Below are positions 1 to 7,685 of a DNA stretch of 64,000 nt, piece after piece (position 1 is the first letter of the stretch; each line of letters begins with the position of its first letter). The notes beneath the pieces are model-generated. The model worked only from the letters and a program-made list of their open reading frames with translations, made no database searches and was not told where the DNA came from. The stretch is taken from positions 1 through 64,000 of the forward strand of contig JAUHXC010000008.1 of assembly GCA_030427205.1 (NCBI GenBank), in the 5' to 3' direction. A program made the position numbers and the translations under genes. This DNA is from a bacterium (lineage in GTDB: Bacteria > Myxococcota_A > Bradymonadia > UBA7976 > UBA1532).

Positions 1-1030
1 CGCCGTCGTAGTTGAGCTGGTCCGGGTTGGGGGTGTCGTCGCAGTTGTCGATGGCCGAGGGCACGCCGTCGCCGTCGGGGTCGTCGACGCAGAGCGGGTT
101 GGCCGGGTCGGCGCAGTCGTCGTAGACCCCGAGCGGGTCGACCGAGTCCGGGTGCGGGGCCTCGTAGATGCCGTCGGCGTCGGCGTCGGCCTCGACGTAG
201 CACGCCGGCGAGCAGCCGTCGCCGGGCAGCGCGTTGCCGTCGTTGCAGCGGTCGGGGCCGGGCGGGGTGTCCGGTCCGCAGCCGGTGGGGATACCGTCGA
301 TGACCTCGTAGCGGAAGATGCCCGGCTCGCGCACGTTCGACAGGGTGCACAGCAGCAGCGCGGTGTCGCTGCGTGAGCCGGGCCACATCCACGCGGGGCC
401 GTCGAGGCCGAGGCCGGCGTCGAAGCCGACGACCGGCAGCCGCTGGTTGCGCTCGAGGCCGTGCAGCCAGCCGCAGCGGCTGTAGCGCATCTCGACCGAG
501 TAGCGCGCCGGGTCGTCGGTGAAGGTCAGGGTGAGCTGAAAGTCGTTGTACTCGACGTCTCCGAAGCCCGAGACCGGGCGATCGGGGACCTGCCACGTCA
601 CGACCAGGCGCCCGGATGCGCCGTCGACGCGCGGCAGGATCGCGTAGTAGGTCGGCGTGGGATCCGCATCGCCCAGTTCGAAGCCGCCGAGATCGGAAGA
701 GTGTTCGAAGATATGAAGCTGGGGGTTCCGGCCGCGAAGAAACTCTTCACGCGGCAACGGCTCGAAGCGACTGCGGATATAGGGGAACCCCAAGCTCAGC
801 AGGCCATTCCATTCGATGAAGAGCGCCTCGACGGTCATGCCGTAGAATGTCAGCCCGCCGGGTGTCGCGGCGGCGATTTCGACCCGGCTGTGCCCATCGT
901 GAGGCTCACCATAGCCGATGGGGCCACCGAACCCGTCCTGCATGGGCGGGCCCCACTCCAGATCCTGAGCCTCGACCGCGCCGAGCGGCAGCAGCAGCGC
1001 GAGCAGGCCGATGAGGGGCAGTCGTGACAT
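1..1030 (-). CDS. Secreted thrombospondin type 3 repeat protein, C-terminus beyond window
   Basis: The frame opens with ATG at 1030 and runs off the left edge, so about 343 residues are visible. It begins with a signal peptide (MSRLPLIGLLALLLPLGAVE) and continues with a beta-rich globular region of about 200 residues. A cysteine-containing CNDGNALPGDGCSPAC stretch follows, then acidic DADADGIYE and DPDGDGVPSAIDNC calcium-binding repeats of the thrombospondin type 3 kind. The start codon shares a base with the stop of the upstream gene (TGATG), so translation is probably coupled. The globular region resembles the one in the upstream neighbour (an exterior domain ahead of TSP3 repeats), which suggests paralogues. 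Such proteins are usually exported and calcium-stabilised; no enzyme motif is visible. Confidence 0.85.
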   Translation of the reverse strand, partial: MSRLPLIGLLALLLPLGAVEAQDLEWGPPMQDGFGGPIGYGEPHDGHSRVEIAAATPGGLTFYGMTVEALFIEWNGLLSLGFPYIRSRFEPLPREEFLRGRNPQLHIFEHSSDLGGFELGDADPTPTYYAILPRVDGASGRLVVTWQVPDRPVSGFGDVEYNDFQLTLTFTDDPARYSVEMRYSRCGWLHGLERNQRLPVVGFDAGLGLDGPAWMWPGSRSDTALLLCTLSNVREPGIFRYEVIDGIPTGCGPDTPPGPDRCNDGNALPGDGCSPACYVEADADADGIYEAPHPDSVDPLGVYDDCADPANPLCVDDPDGDGVPSAIDNCDDTPNPDQLNYDG

Positions 1031-2508
1031 CACTCGTCCGGCGTGAAGAGCGGCGCGGGCGTCATGCGGACATCGCGCCAGACGAAGTCCACGCACGACA
1101 TCTGCACCGTTGGCTGGTAGACGTCGAGCCGGCCGTCGCCGTTGCAGTCTCCGTCGCACAGGTTACCGACGCCGTCGCCGTCGGTATCGGTCTGGCCCCG
1201 GTTGGCGACCGTCCAGCATACGTCTTCGATGTCGGCGATCCCGTCGCCGTCGGCGTCGACCTCCGCGCGGCACCACTCGGCGTTGGGGCACGGCGCGCGC
1301 GGGGCGAGGTCGCACGCGTCGCCGATGCCGTCGAAGTCGCTGTCTAGACGCGCCGGGTCGAAGATACGCGGACAGCGGTCGCCGAACAGCGCCTGAGCGA
1401 CGGGGTCGGCCTCCGCGTCGTCGCCGTCGATGTCCGGGTCGCACGCGTCGCCGACGCCGTCGCCGTCCAGGTCGAGGTTGGCCGGGTCGGCGGCCAGGGG
1501 GCACGTATCGAGGTGGTCGAAGATGCCGTCGCCGTCGTCATCCCGGTCGCAGCGATCGCCGCGCCCATCCCGGTCGGTATCGCGCTGGTCCGGGTTGGCG
1601 AGGCTCGGGCAGTTGTCGTCGATATTCCGCGCGGTGTCTCCGTCCAGATCGTCGTCGCATGCGTCCCCGTCCCCATCGAGGTCCAGATCCGCCTGCCGGA
1701 CGTTCGAGTCGAGCGGGCAGTTGTCGACGCTGCGCGACCCGTCGGCGTCGACATCGCCGAACAGCCCACCGGCAGCGTCGAAGCTCATGGCCCACACCCC
1801 GCGGACCCACGTGCGCGGGCGGTGCTCGTCCCCCGGGAAGCCCTCGCTGCCGTCCGCCGCCAGCGCGAACGCGCGATCGGTGCGCGGCTTGTCATCGTCG
1901 GGCAGCAACTCGAACGCCCCCTGCGGCAGCATGACCCCGGCCCGCGGCAGCTGCCCCTGCGCCAACTGGTAGTAGGTATAGGTCACGTCGAACGTCGCGC
2001 CCCACGAGAGCCGGGCGGTGAAGGTCGACGCCTGAGGCGCCAGCTTGCTCGAGCAGTCGGGCTCGGCCGGCAACATCGCGCGCCAGATCACGACCAGCTC
2101 ATCATCCTCGACCGCGTACTCGACGTGGTTGAAGGCGGCCGCCTCGTCCTCCGCCCAGTCGGGGCAGGTGCCGCCCAAGGGCGTCTGCAGCGCGACGAGG
2201 ACTGGCTTTCGCGGCTGGGCCCGCTCGGCAAGCGGTCGAGCGTCGTCGTCGAACGCATCGGCCAGGCGATCTTCGAGCGCGATGAGCCCGTTGGGATAGA
2301 TGTACGCCCGCTCGGTCTCGACGCCGGCAGAGACGAAGACGAAGTCCTGGGAGAAGTCCGCCGCTCGGTCGAAGCTGATCTCCTGATTGCGCACCGGCTG
2401 CCCAGCGGGCAGCGGCGGTGGCTCCTGGGGCCCTGTGGGCGGCGTGGCGGCCATGGTCGGCGCGGCGGTGAGCAGAACGATCGCGAGAGAAGAGACGCGG
2501 AGCAACAT
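1030..2508 (-). CDS. Secreted thrombospondin type 3 repeat protein
   Basis: This 492-residue protein starts at ATG 2508, preceded by a GAGG ribosome site. An upstream in-frame start is rejected because it would bury the signal peptide (MLLRVSSLAIVLLTAAPTMA). After a proline-rich spacer, residues about 40-230 form a globular region containing FDRAADFSQDFVFVSAGVE and LPQGAFELLPDDD. From about residue 235 there are eight or so acidic repeats of the DxDxDGxGDxCD type (for example DTDRDGRGDRCDRDDDGDG). These are typical thrombospondin type 3 calcium-binding units and end in a short cysteine-containing tail. It is coupled by TGATG overlap to the next gene. Function is unknown; export and calcium binding are inferred from the repeats. 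Confidence 0.88.
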   Translation of the reverse strand: MLLRVSSLAIVLLTAAPTMAATPPTGPQEPPPLPAGQPVRNQEISFDRAADFSQDFVFVSAGVETERAYIYPNGLIALEDRLADAFDDDARPLAERAQPRKPVLVALQTPLGGTCPDWAEDEAAAFNHVEYAVEDDELVVIWRAMLPAEPDCSSKLAPQASTFTARLSWGATFDVTYTYYQLAQGQLPRAGVMLPQGAFELLPDDDKPRTDRAFALAADGSEGFPGDEHRPRTWVRGVWAMSFDAAGGLFGDVDADGSRSVDNCPLDSNVRQADLDLDGDGDACDDDLDGDTARNIDDNCPSLANPDQRDTDRDGRGDRCDRDDDGDGIFDHLDTCPLAADPANLDLDGDGVGDACDPDIDGDDAEADPVAQALFGDRCPRIFDPARLDSDFDGIGDACDLAPRAPCPNAEWCRAEVDADGDGIADIEDVCWTVANRGQTDTDGDGVGNLCDGDCNGDGRLDVYQPTVQMSCVDFVWRDVRMTPAPLFTPDE

Positions 2509-2674
2509 GGGGTCGACCTCGGTGCCAGGGTGCGAGTTCGGCGTTAGGCAGGAGCCCGTATATGTCCCGACTGTGACTGGAACTCCGGGCGAGGTCAACC
2601 GCTGCCGTGCATGAATGTCCCGCTGACGCGGCGGCGCCATCCGAGAGCCGTGGCATATGCCATCCCGTCACTGT

Positions 2675-3148
2675 TCACTCAACGCTGGCTGGCAGCACCC
2701 AGGCGTGGGCCAGCGCGCGGTGGAGGCGGGTCCACCACGCGCGGGCCGCGGTGTTCCGGTCGTCATCCCCCGGCAGGGCCGAGTCGAAGCCGACCCACTC
2801 CAGGTGCAAGTCTTCGTCGATCGGCGACCGTGGTCAGCAGCGCAGCGTCGTAGGGGTCTTTCGCCTGGGTGTGCATATCGGCCCACAGCCACATGATCGT
2901 CCACGCCCGCGCCAGATCGGGCGGCGCGATGCGCAGGCCGCTGGCCAGAGACTGCGCCGGACGCAGCGACGCCTCGCCGAAGGCCAAGTCGAGCTGCAGC
3001 ACGTCCCAGACGCCGTCGTCCATGATCCAGGGCACGACGAGGCGGCAGCCCGGGGCGCGCGCACAGGTCCAGATGTCGGAGCAGGCGACGCGCTCGGCGG
3101 CGAAGGTGACGCCATCGACCTCAGGCCGCCCATGCCAGAGCTTCTATC
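2675..3148 (-). pseudogene. Frameshifted, 5'-truncated gene remnant of unknown family
   Basis: On the minus strand a protein-like reading (FAAERVACSDIWTCARAP, then VPWIMDDGVWDVLQLDLAF) runs from about 3148 to about 2820. There it stops making sense, and a different frame carries on with DEDLHLEWVGFDSALPGDDD to a TGA at 2675. The two halves fit together at ALLTTVAD/DEDLHLE, so one base appears to have been gained or lost near 2820. The upstream half has no start codon before an in-frame TAG, apart from internal GTG/ATG codons, so the 5' end is missing too. I do not recognise the family. It could be a sequencing error instead of decay, but the missing start and the broken neighbour favour decay. 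Confidence 0.6.
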
Positions 3149-3204
3149 TGCGCCCGGCCGCTGGGTACACTCGACGGCGCTGTCTTCGCCCGCGAGCATA
3201 TGCC

Positions 3205-4197
3205 ATGCGCCTTCACCCGCTCTCGGCCACCTTGACGTCGGCGCTGCTCGCCGCCGCCTGCTCGTCGAGCCCGCCCGCCGATCGGGCGCCGCCCGTGGCA
3301 GACGCGCAGGCCGCCGGGCCGGCGTCGGCAGACATGGTGCTGCGCGGCGGGCGGATCTTCACCGCGGCACCGGGCGGGTTCGCCTCGGCGGTGGCCATCG
3401 ACGACGGGGTCATCGCGTACGTGGGCGACGACGCCGGCGCCGCGGCGTATGTCGGCGCGGGCACGCGGGTCGTCGACCTCGGCGGGCGGGTCGTGCTGCC
3501 GGGCCTGCACGACGTGCATCAGCACCCGCTCGAGGCACACCTGAACGTGGTCGACTGCGCGATGTCTCCCGACGCGATCGACGCGGAGGATCACGCCGCC
3601 GATCTGGCGCTCTGCGCGCCCTCGGCGGTGACCGGCTGGGTGCTCGGCAGCGGCCACGCCGTGGAGGTCCTGGCAGACGCGCGGCGCGCGCCGAAGGCGA
3701 TCATCGACGCGGTCTTCCCCGATACGCCGGTGGCCATCCTCGAGCGGTCCAGCCACAGCACGTGGGTCAACAGCGCGGCGCTCGCACGCCTCGGCATCGA
3801 CGACGCGACGCCCGACCCGCGCGGGGGGATCATCGTGCGCGACGCGCGGGGCGCGGCGACGGGCATCCTGGTCGACGCCGCGGGCGAGCTGCCGTGGGAT
3901 CGGGCGCTGCGGTCGAGCCCCGCGCTGGACGCGCTGAACCGGCAGGCGGTGCGCGCGGGGCAGGCGCTCAACAGCCGCCATGGCATCACCTCGGCCGTCG
4001 ACGCGCGCACCTACGTCGGGCGAGGGCACCTCGACGCGTGGCGGGCGGCGGCGCGGGACGACGAGCTGACCGTGCGCATGGTGTTGTCGCTGTGGGCCTC
4101 GCCGGCGGCCGACGACGACGCCCAGCTCGCCGAGCTGGCCCCGCTGTACGCCGACGACGGCGGCCTGCTGCGGGTCACCCAGGGCTTCACCCCGTGA
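3205..4197 (+). pseudogene. Amidohydrolase (YtcJ-like) truncated at its C-terminus
   Basis: The 330-residue product starts at ATG 3205 with a lipoprotein signal (TLTSALLAAACSSS). It has the entry motifs of the amidohydrolase-3/YtcJ family: an N-terminal beta-sandwich (ADMVLRGGRIFTAA), the metal-binding segment LPGLHDVHQHPLEAH, and SSHSTWVNSAALARLGI. Members of this family are normally about 530-600 residues. Here the frame stops after GGLLRVTQGFTP, just before the expected second half of the barrel with the remaining metal ligands and the closing beta-sandwich. Nothing in the next 80 bases restores it in any frame. The enzyme should therefore be inactive. It lies beside another broken gene. 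Confidence 0.72.
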
Positions 4198-4278
4198 TCC
4201 GCCGCGGGGCGCGCTGTGCCCGGCGCGCTGCCTGGAGGTTTCGTCACGCGGCGCGGGCCGACCGTACCCCCGGCGCTG

Positions 4279-4839
4279 CTACACGGTCATGTCGGGCGCG
4301 TCGGCGGGGATCGGCATCTTCACCGCCGCGCCGAGGCCGACCACCCGCACCAGCAGGGCGCCGTCGAAGGTGTCGGCGGTGATCGTCTCGATCGCCCCCT
4401 GGCCCTCGGCGTCGGCGTAGCTGACCCCGTCCAGCTCGGTCAGCCCGTTGTAGGCGGCGCGGCCGGTGACCTGCGCCTCGAAGGCCAGCGCGGTCTCGCC
4501 GGCCGGGAAGCTCACCCCGTGGTCGAGCCGCAATTCGAAGCGGCCGTCGGCGCGCCAGTCGAACTCGACGACGTACGGCTCGAGCTGCCCGGCGAGCGGC
4601 ACGCCGGCGACGGAGAGCGCGAGCGCGAGCCGGCTGCTCGGGCTTCGGCTGAGCCAGGGGCCGATGGGCCCTTCGCGGGTCTCGCCCTCGGCCTCTTTCT
4701 CTTCGTCGTGCTCGGCGTCGGTCTGTTTCTCGGCCGCGCGGGCCTTCTCTTCGGCCTCCCGGGCCTGCTCGTCGGCCTCGCGGGCCTGCTCGGCGCTGCG
4801 TTCGTCGGCGCTGCGTTCTTCGCGGGTGCGCTCGCTCAT
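4279..4839 (-). CDS. Hypothetical protein with charged coiled-coil N-terminus
   Basis: The 186-residue product begins at ATG 4839, inside the stop of the potassium-channel gene (ATGA overlap), so it is probably co-translated with it. Residues 1-65 are almost entirely E, A, R, D, K and Q (SERTREERSADERSAEQA and similar) and should form a charged helix or coiled coil. Residues about 75-186 look like a soluble beta-rich domain (EPYVVEFDWRADGRFELRLD, ITADTFDGALLVRVVGLG). No signal peptide or membrane segment is obvious. I do not recognise the family. Position suggests a cytoplasmic partner of the channel or of the thermonuclease-like protein. Confidence 0.8.
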   Translation of the reverse strand: MSERTREERSADERSAEQAREADEQAREAEEKARAAEKQTDAEHDEEKEAEGETREGPIGPWLSRSPSSRLALALSVAGVPLAGQLEPYVVEFDWRADGRFELRLDHGVSFPAGETALAFEAQVTGRAAYNGLTELDGVSYADAEGQGAIETITADTFDGALLVRVVGLGAAVKMPIPADAPDMTV

Positions 4840-5897
4840 GACTCCCCTCCCCGCCGGGTCGACGGTCGCTTCGCGGCCAGACACACCGCCCGATCGTTGG
4901 CTTCGACCGGGGTGTCCGGCGGCGGATTGAGCCGGGTCTCGTCGCCCCGGCGCACGCCGAGCACCATCACCGACTCGTCGGCGAAGGCCCGCTGCAGGCC
5001 GGCGAACGTCCACTCGGCCAGGTCTTCGATGTCGACGACGTAGAGCTGCTGCCCGAACGACGCCGAGGTGATCTCGGTGACGACGCCCACCACGCCGGCT
5101 TCGAGCGTCTCGCTGACGAGCAGGTTGGTGCTCACCTGGTCGAGGCAGACGACGTTGTCGACGCCCGCCCGCTCGAAGAGCGTCGCGTGGTTGGGGTCGA
5201 CGCACTCGACGGTGGTGACCAGCGCGGCGTGCAGCTTCTCGAGGGTCAGCGCCGCCGCCAGCGAGCGGTCGTCGCTCGCCGAGTCGCGGGCGTCGCGGGC
5301 CAGGATGAGCGCAAACGCCGCCTCGCGGAAGCGCGCCCGCTCGAGGGTCTCGTCGACGCTGGGGTTGCCGCTGATGAAGCGCACCCCGCGCTCGGCGAAG
5401 CGCGCCGGCAGCTCGGCGAGGCGGTCGTCGACGAGCACCACCGGCCGCTGGCGGGTGCGCTCGTCTTCGCCCAGCTGGTCGAGCACCGCGGCCAGCCGCG
5501 TCTCGCCGGGGTAGTTGATGATCAGCATGTGATCTTCGAATCGGGTGCGTCCCATGCCGCGCAGCTCCTTGCCCCGGGCCTCGATGAGATAGCTGGCCAC
5601 CACCGACAACAGATAGCCCAACACCGAGATGCCGAACAGCATCGTCGGGAATCCGATGAGGTAGCGCCCGCCGAGCGTGGTCGGGAAGAGGTCGCCATAG
5701 CCGACGGTGGTCATCGTCACCACCGCCCACCACAGCGCGTCGCCCCAGCGCAGGTCGGGCTTCTCGGCCAGTTCGAAGTACATGAACCCCGAGGTGGCGT
5801 AGGCCGCGATCGCCGCGGTGAGCACCGCCATGCGGCCGATGGTCTGCCACTGGCGGCGGCGCACCCGGCGCAGCAGGGTCATCAGCAGGCGGATCAT
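4836..5897 (-). CDS. Potassium channel with RCK/TrkA-N regulatory domain
   Basis: The 353-residue inner-membrane protein has two transmembrane helices (about residues 20-42 and 75-105) flanking a pore loop. The loop carries the canonical selectivity filter TVGYGD (WWAVVTMTTVGYGDLFPTT). The remaining 240 residues form a cytoplasmic RCK/TrkA-N-like nucleotide-binding region beginning HMLIINYPGETRLAAVLDQL, followed by a TrkA-C-like tail. In place of the standard GxGxxG it reads NYPGET, so nucleotide binding may be altered. ATG 5897 overlaps the upstream stop, and the downstream stop overlaps the next start, so it is the middle gene of a tightly coupled trio. Expected role: ligand-gated potassium flux. 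Confidence 0.9.
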   Translation of the reverse strand: MIRLLMTLLRRVRRRQWQTIGRMAVLTAAIAAYATSGFMYFELAEKPDLRWGDALWWAVVTMTTVGYGDLFPTTLGGRYLIGFPTMLFGISVLGYLLSVVASYLIEARGKELRGMGRTRFEDHMLIINYPGETRLAAVLDQLGEDERTRQRPVVLVDDRLAELPARFAERGVRFISGNPSVDETLERARFREAAFALILARDARDSASDDRSLAAALTLEKLHAALVTTVECVDPNHATLFERAGVDNVVCLDQVSTNLLVSETLEAGVVGVVTEITSASFGQQLYVVDIEDLAEWTFAGLQRAFADESVMVLGVRRGDETRLNPPPDTPVEANDRAVCLAAKRPSTRRGGES

Positions 5898-6472
5898 CGG
5901 GCCCGCCTGCGCGACCACTCCCGCTCGAGGGCTTCCAGCCGGCGCCGGGCCCGCGGATCGCGCCACATGCCCCGCCGCCGACGCTGCGCCTCGCGCTGGG
6001 TATCGAGGTAGGCCGCCTCGCGGCTGAAGCCGAATTCGGTATAGACCGCCGCGTGCCCCTTCTCGACGAGCGCCAACCCCACGTCGATGCCCGCCGCCGA
6101 GAGGTAGGCCAGCGTGCGCCCGCGGTCGTCGACCGCCGAGGCGTCGAACTCGACGGTCAGCGCCTTCTTGTCGATGATCTCGGTGAGGCTCTGCACGCAC
6201 TGCACGCCGTGGCGGGCGACGGTCGGGTCGTTCATCTTGGCGTCGAAGCACTTGATGCCCAGGATGCGCACGATGAACGCGCCCTCGGGCGCGCGCACCG
6301 CGACCTCGTCGCCGTCGATGACCTCGACCAGCTCGACCGAGGCGCCGGGCTTCAGCGCGCCGGCGTGGGCCGACCAGCTGCGCCGCTGACGCTCGACCTG
6401 CACGGTGAAGTAGAGCGACGAGCCGAAGAGCACGAAGACGACCAGCCAGAATGCGCGGGTGGGCGAGATCAC
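5894..6472 (-). CDS. Membrane-anchored thermonuclease (SNase-like) protein
   Basis: The 192-residue protein opens with a single hydrophobic helix (FWLVVFVLFGSSLYFTV), which is a signal anchor. A staphylococcal-nuclease-like OB-fold domain follows at about residues 45-165. Family hallmarks are VIDGDEVAVR, the strand IVRILGIKCFD with the arginine matching SNase Arg35, DDRGRTLAYL with the arginine matching Arg87, and LVEKGHAAVYTEF. The 'PE' after the first strand is replaced by FD, so full catalysis is not certain. The start is GTG at 6472, 34 bases after the upstream stop. It is translationally coupled to the potassium channel. It probably acts at the periplasmic face on nucleic acid. Confidence 0.82.
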   Translation of the reverse strand: MISPTRAFWLVVFVLFGSSLYFTVQVERQRRSWSAHAGALKPGASVELVEVIDGDEVAVRAPEGAFIVRILGIKCFDAKMNDPTVARHGVQCVQSLTEIIDKKALTVEFDASAVDDRGRTLAYLSAAGIDVGLALVEKGHAAVYTEFGFSREAAYLDTQREAQRRRRGMWRDPRARRRLEALEREWSRRRAR

Positions 6473-6506
6473 GGGTGCTCGGCGGGCGCGGGGGCGCGAG
6501 CCGCGA

Positions 6507-7604
6507 TCAGAGGTCGCGGTTGTAGGCGTAGCCCAGCAGGATATAGGGCATCGCCCCTTCCCGGTTGGGGTGGCTGAGGTACCACGAGACGTTGGCCAGC
6601 ACCTTGTGGCTGACCGGCACCGGCCCCTTGCGCTCGGAGAGGGTGTAGACCCCCAGCGGGCCGACGCGCAGGTGGCTCATGCCTTCGAAGTCGTCGGGGA
6701 TCTCGCCGCTGGCGAAGTGCTCGTCGCGGTAGACCGGGTTGACCCACGACAGCCGCAGCCCGGCGATGATGTCGCCGGCGAGGTAGAGCACGTCGGTGTC
6801 GTTGGTGACCACGAAGCCGTCGCCGGGCACGTAGGTGTCGAGGGTCGCGTCGTACCAGACCCGGTCGCCCTCTTCGAGGTCCATCTTCCACCACTCGATG
6901 GCGAACTTCGAGCGGATGGCCACCTGGCCGACCTTCGCCTGCAGGGTCGGCTCGACGTAGATGTGGTGCCCGCTGGTCACGTACGCCGCGTCGCCGTTGT
7001 CGGCCCGGTTGTCGTCGGCGTAGCCGTCGGGATCGGTCGGCTCGGGGTAGGACTGCACGAAGTCGAACGTGCCGAAGAACTGCATGAACTCGTAGGCCAC
7101 CCGCAGGTGGAAGACGGCGATCGGCTGGAACTCGAAGACCGGGCCGACCTTGAGGAAGGCCGGGTTGAGCTTGAGGCTCGCGCCCGCCGCGCCGTAGGTA
7201 TTGGCGAAGAGGATGGAGTCGCTCTCCTGCAGCCGGCGCTGGTAGAGCACCCGGTTCTGGCTCTCGAGGCCCAGCGGGTTGAGCCGGATGACATCCAGGT
7301 GGCTCAGCGTCCAGCGCACGGGGCCCGGGGCGTCGGCTTCGGCCGCGGCCTCGGCGGCGCCGTCGGGCGCCGCTGGCGGGGTGACGTCGGCGGTCGGCTT
7401 CGCCGGCTCGGCGTCCTCGGTCGCCGGGGTCTCGGCCGCCGGCGTTTCGCTGGCCGGCTGCTCGGCCGCCGGGGTTTCGGCCGCCGGGGTTTCAGCCGCT
7501 GGCGCCGCCGGGGTCCCACCGCTCTCCTGAGCCAGGGCCGGGGCCATCGAGACCGCCAAGGCCAACAGCACCACGCCGGGCACGATGCCCGCTCGCTCGC
7601 TCAT
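6507..7604 (-). CDS. Putative outer-membrane protein with Ala/Pro/Glu-rich linker
   Basis: The 365-residue product starts at ATG 7604 behind a strong AGGAGG site. It has a signal peptide (GIVPGVVLLALAVSMAPALA). A low-complexity stretch of about 70 residues follows, built from AAETPA units, which looks like a periplasmic linker. The remaining 270 residues are rich in aromatic and amphipathic strands (VFHLRVAYEFMQFFGTFDFV, PYILLGYAYNRDL at the end), consistent with a beta-barrel or beta-sandwich envelope protein. I do not recognise a named family. It precedes the thermonuclease-channel-coiled-coil trio with only 34 bases between and probably heads that operon. Confidence 0.78.
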   Translation of the reverse strand: MSERAGIVPGVVLLALAVSMAPALAQESGGTPAAPAAETPAAETPAAEQPASETPAAETPATEDAEPAKPTADVTPPAAPDGAAEAAAEADAPGPVRWTLSHLDVIRLNPLGLESQNRVLYQRRLQESDSILFANTYGAAGASLKLNPAFLKVGPVFEFQPIAVFHLRVAYEFMQFFGTFDFVQSYPEPTDPDGYADDNRADNGDAAYVTSGHHIYVEPTLQAKVGQVAIRSKFAIEWWKMDLEEGDRVWYDATLDTYVPGDGFVVTNDTDVLYLAGDIIAGLRLSWVNPVYRDEHFASGEIPDDFEGMSHLRVGPLGVYTLSERKGPVPVSHKVLANVSWYLSHPNREGAMPYILLGYAYNRDL

Positions 7605-7685
7605 GTTCCCTCCCTCCTGTCGTGCCGAGAGTAGACGCCGTGCGCCGCCGATGATCAAGCCTCGCGCGCGGCGCGCGGCGACGGA

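Noticed and set aside
3172..3180. GGGTACACT words before the genes at 3205 and 55059, possible -10 boxes
   Set aside because: No acceptable -35 element at 16-18 bases in either place.
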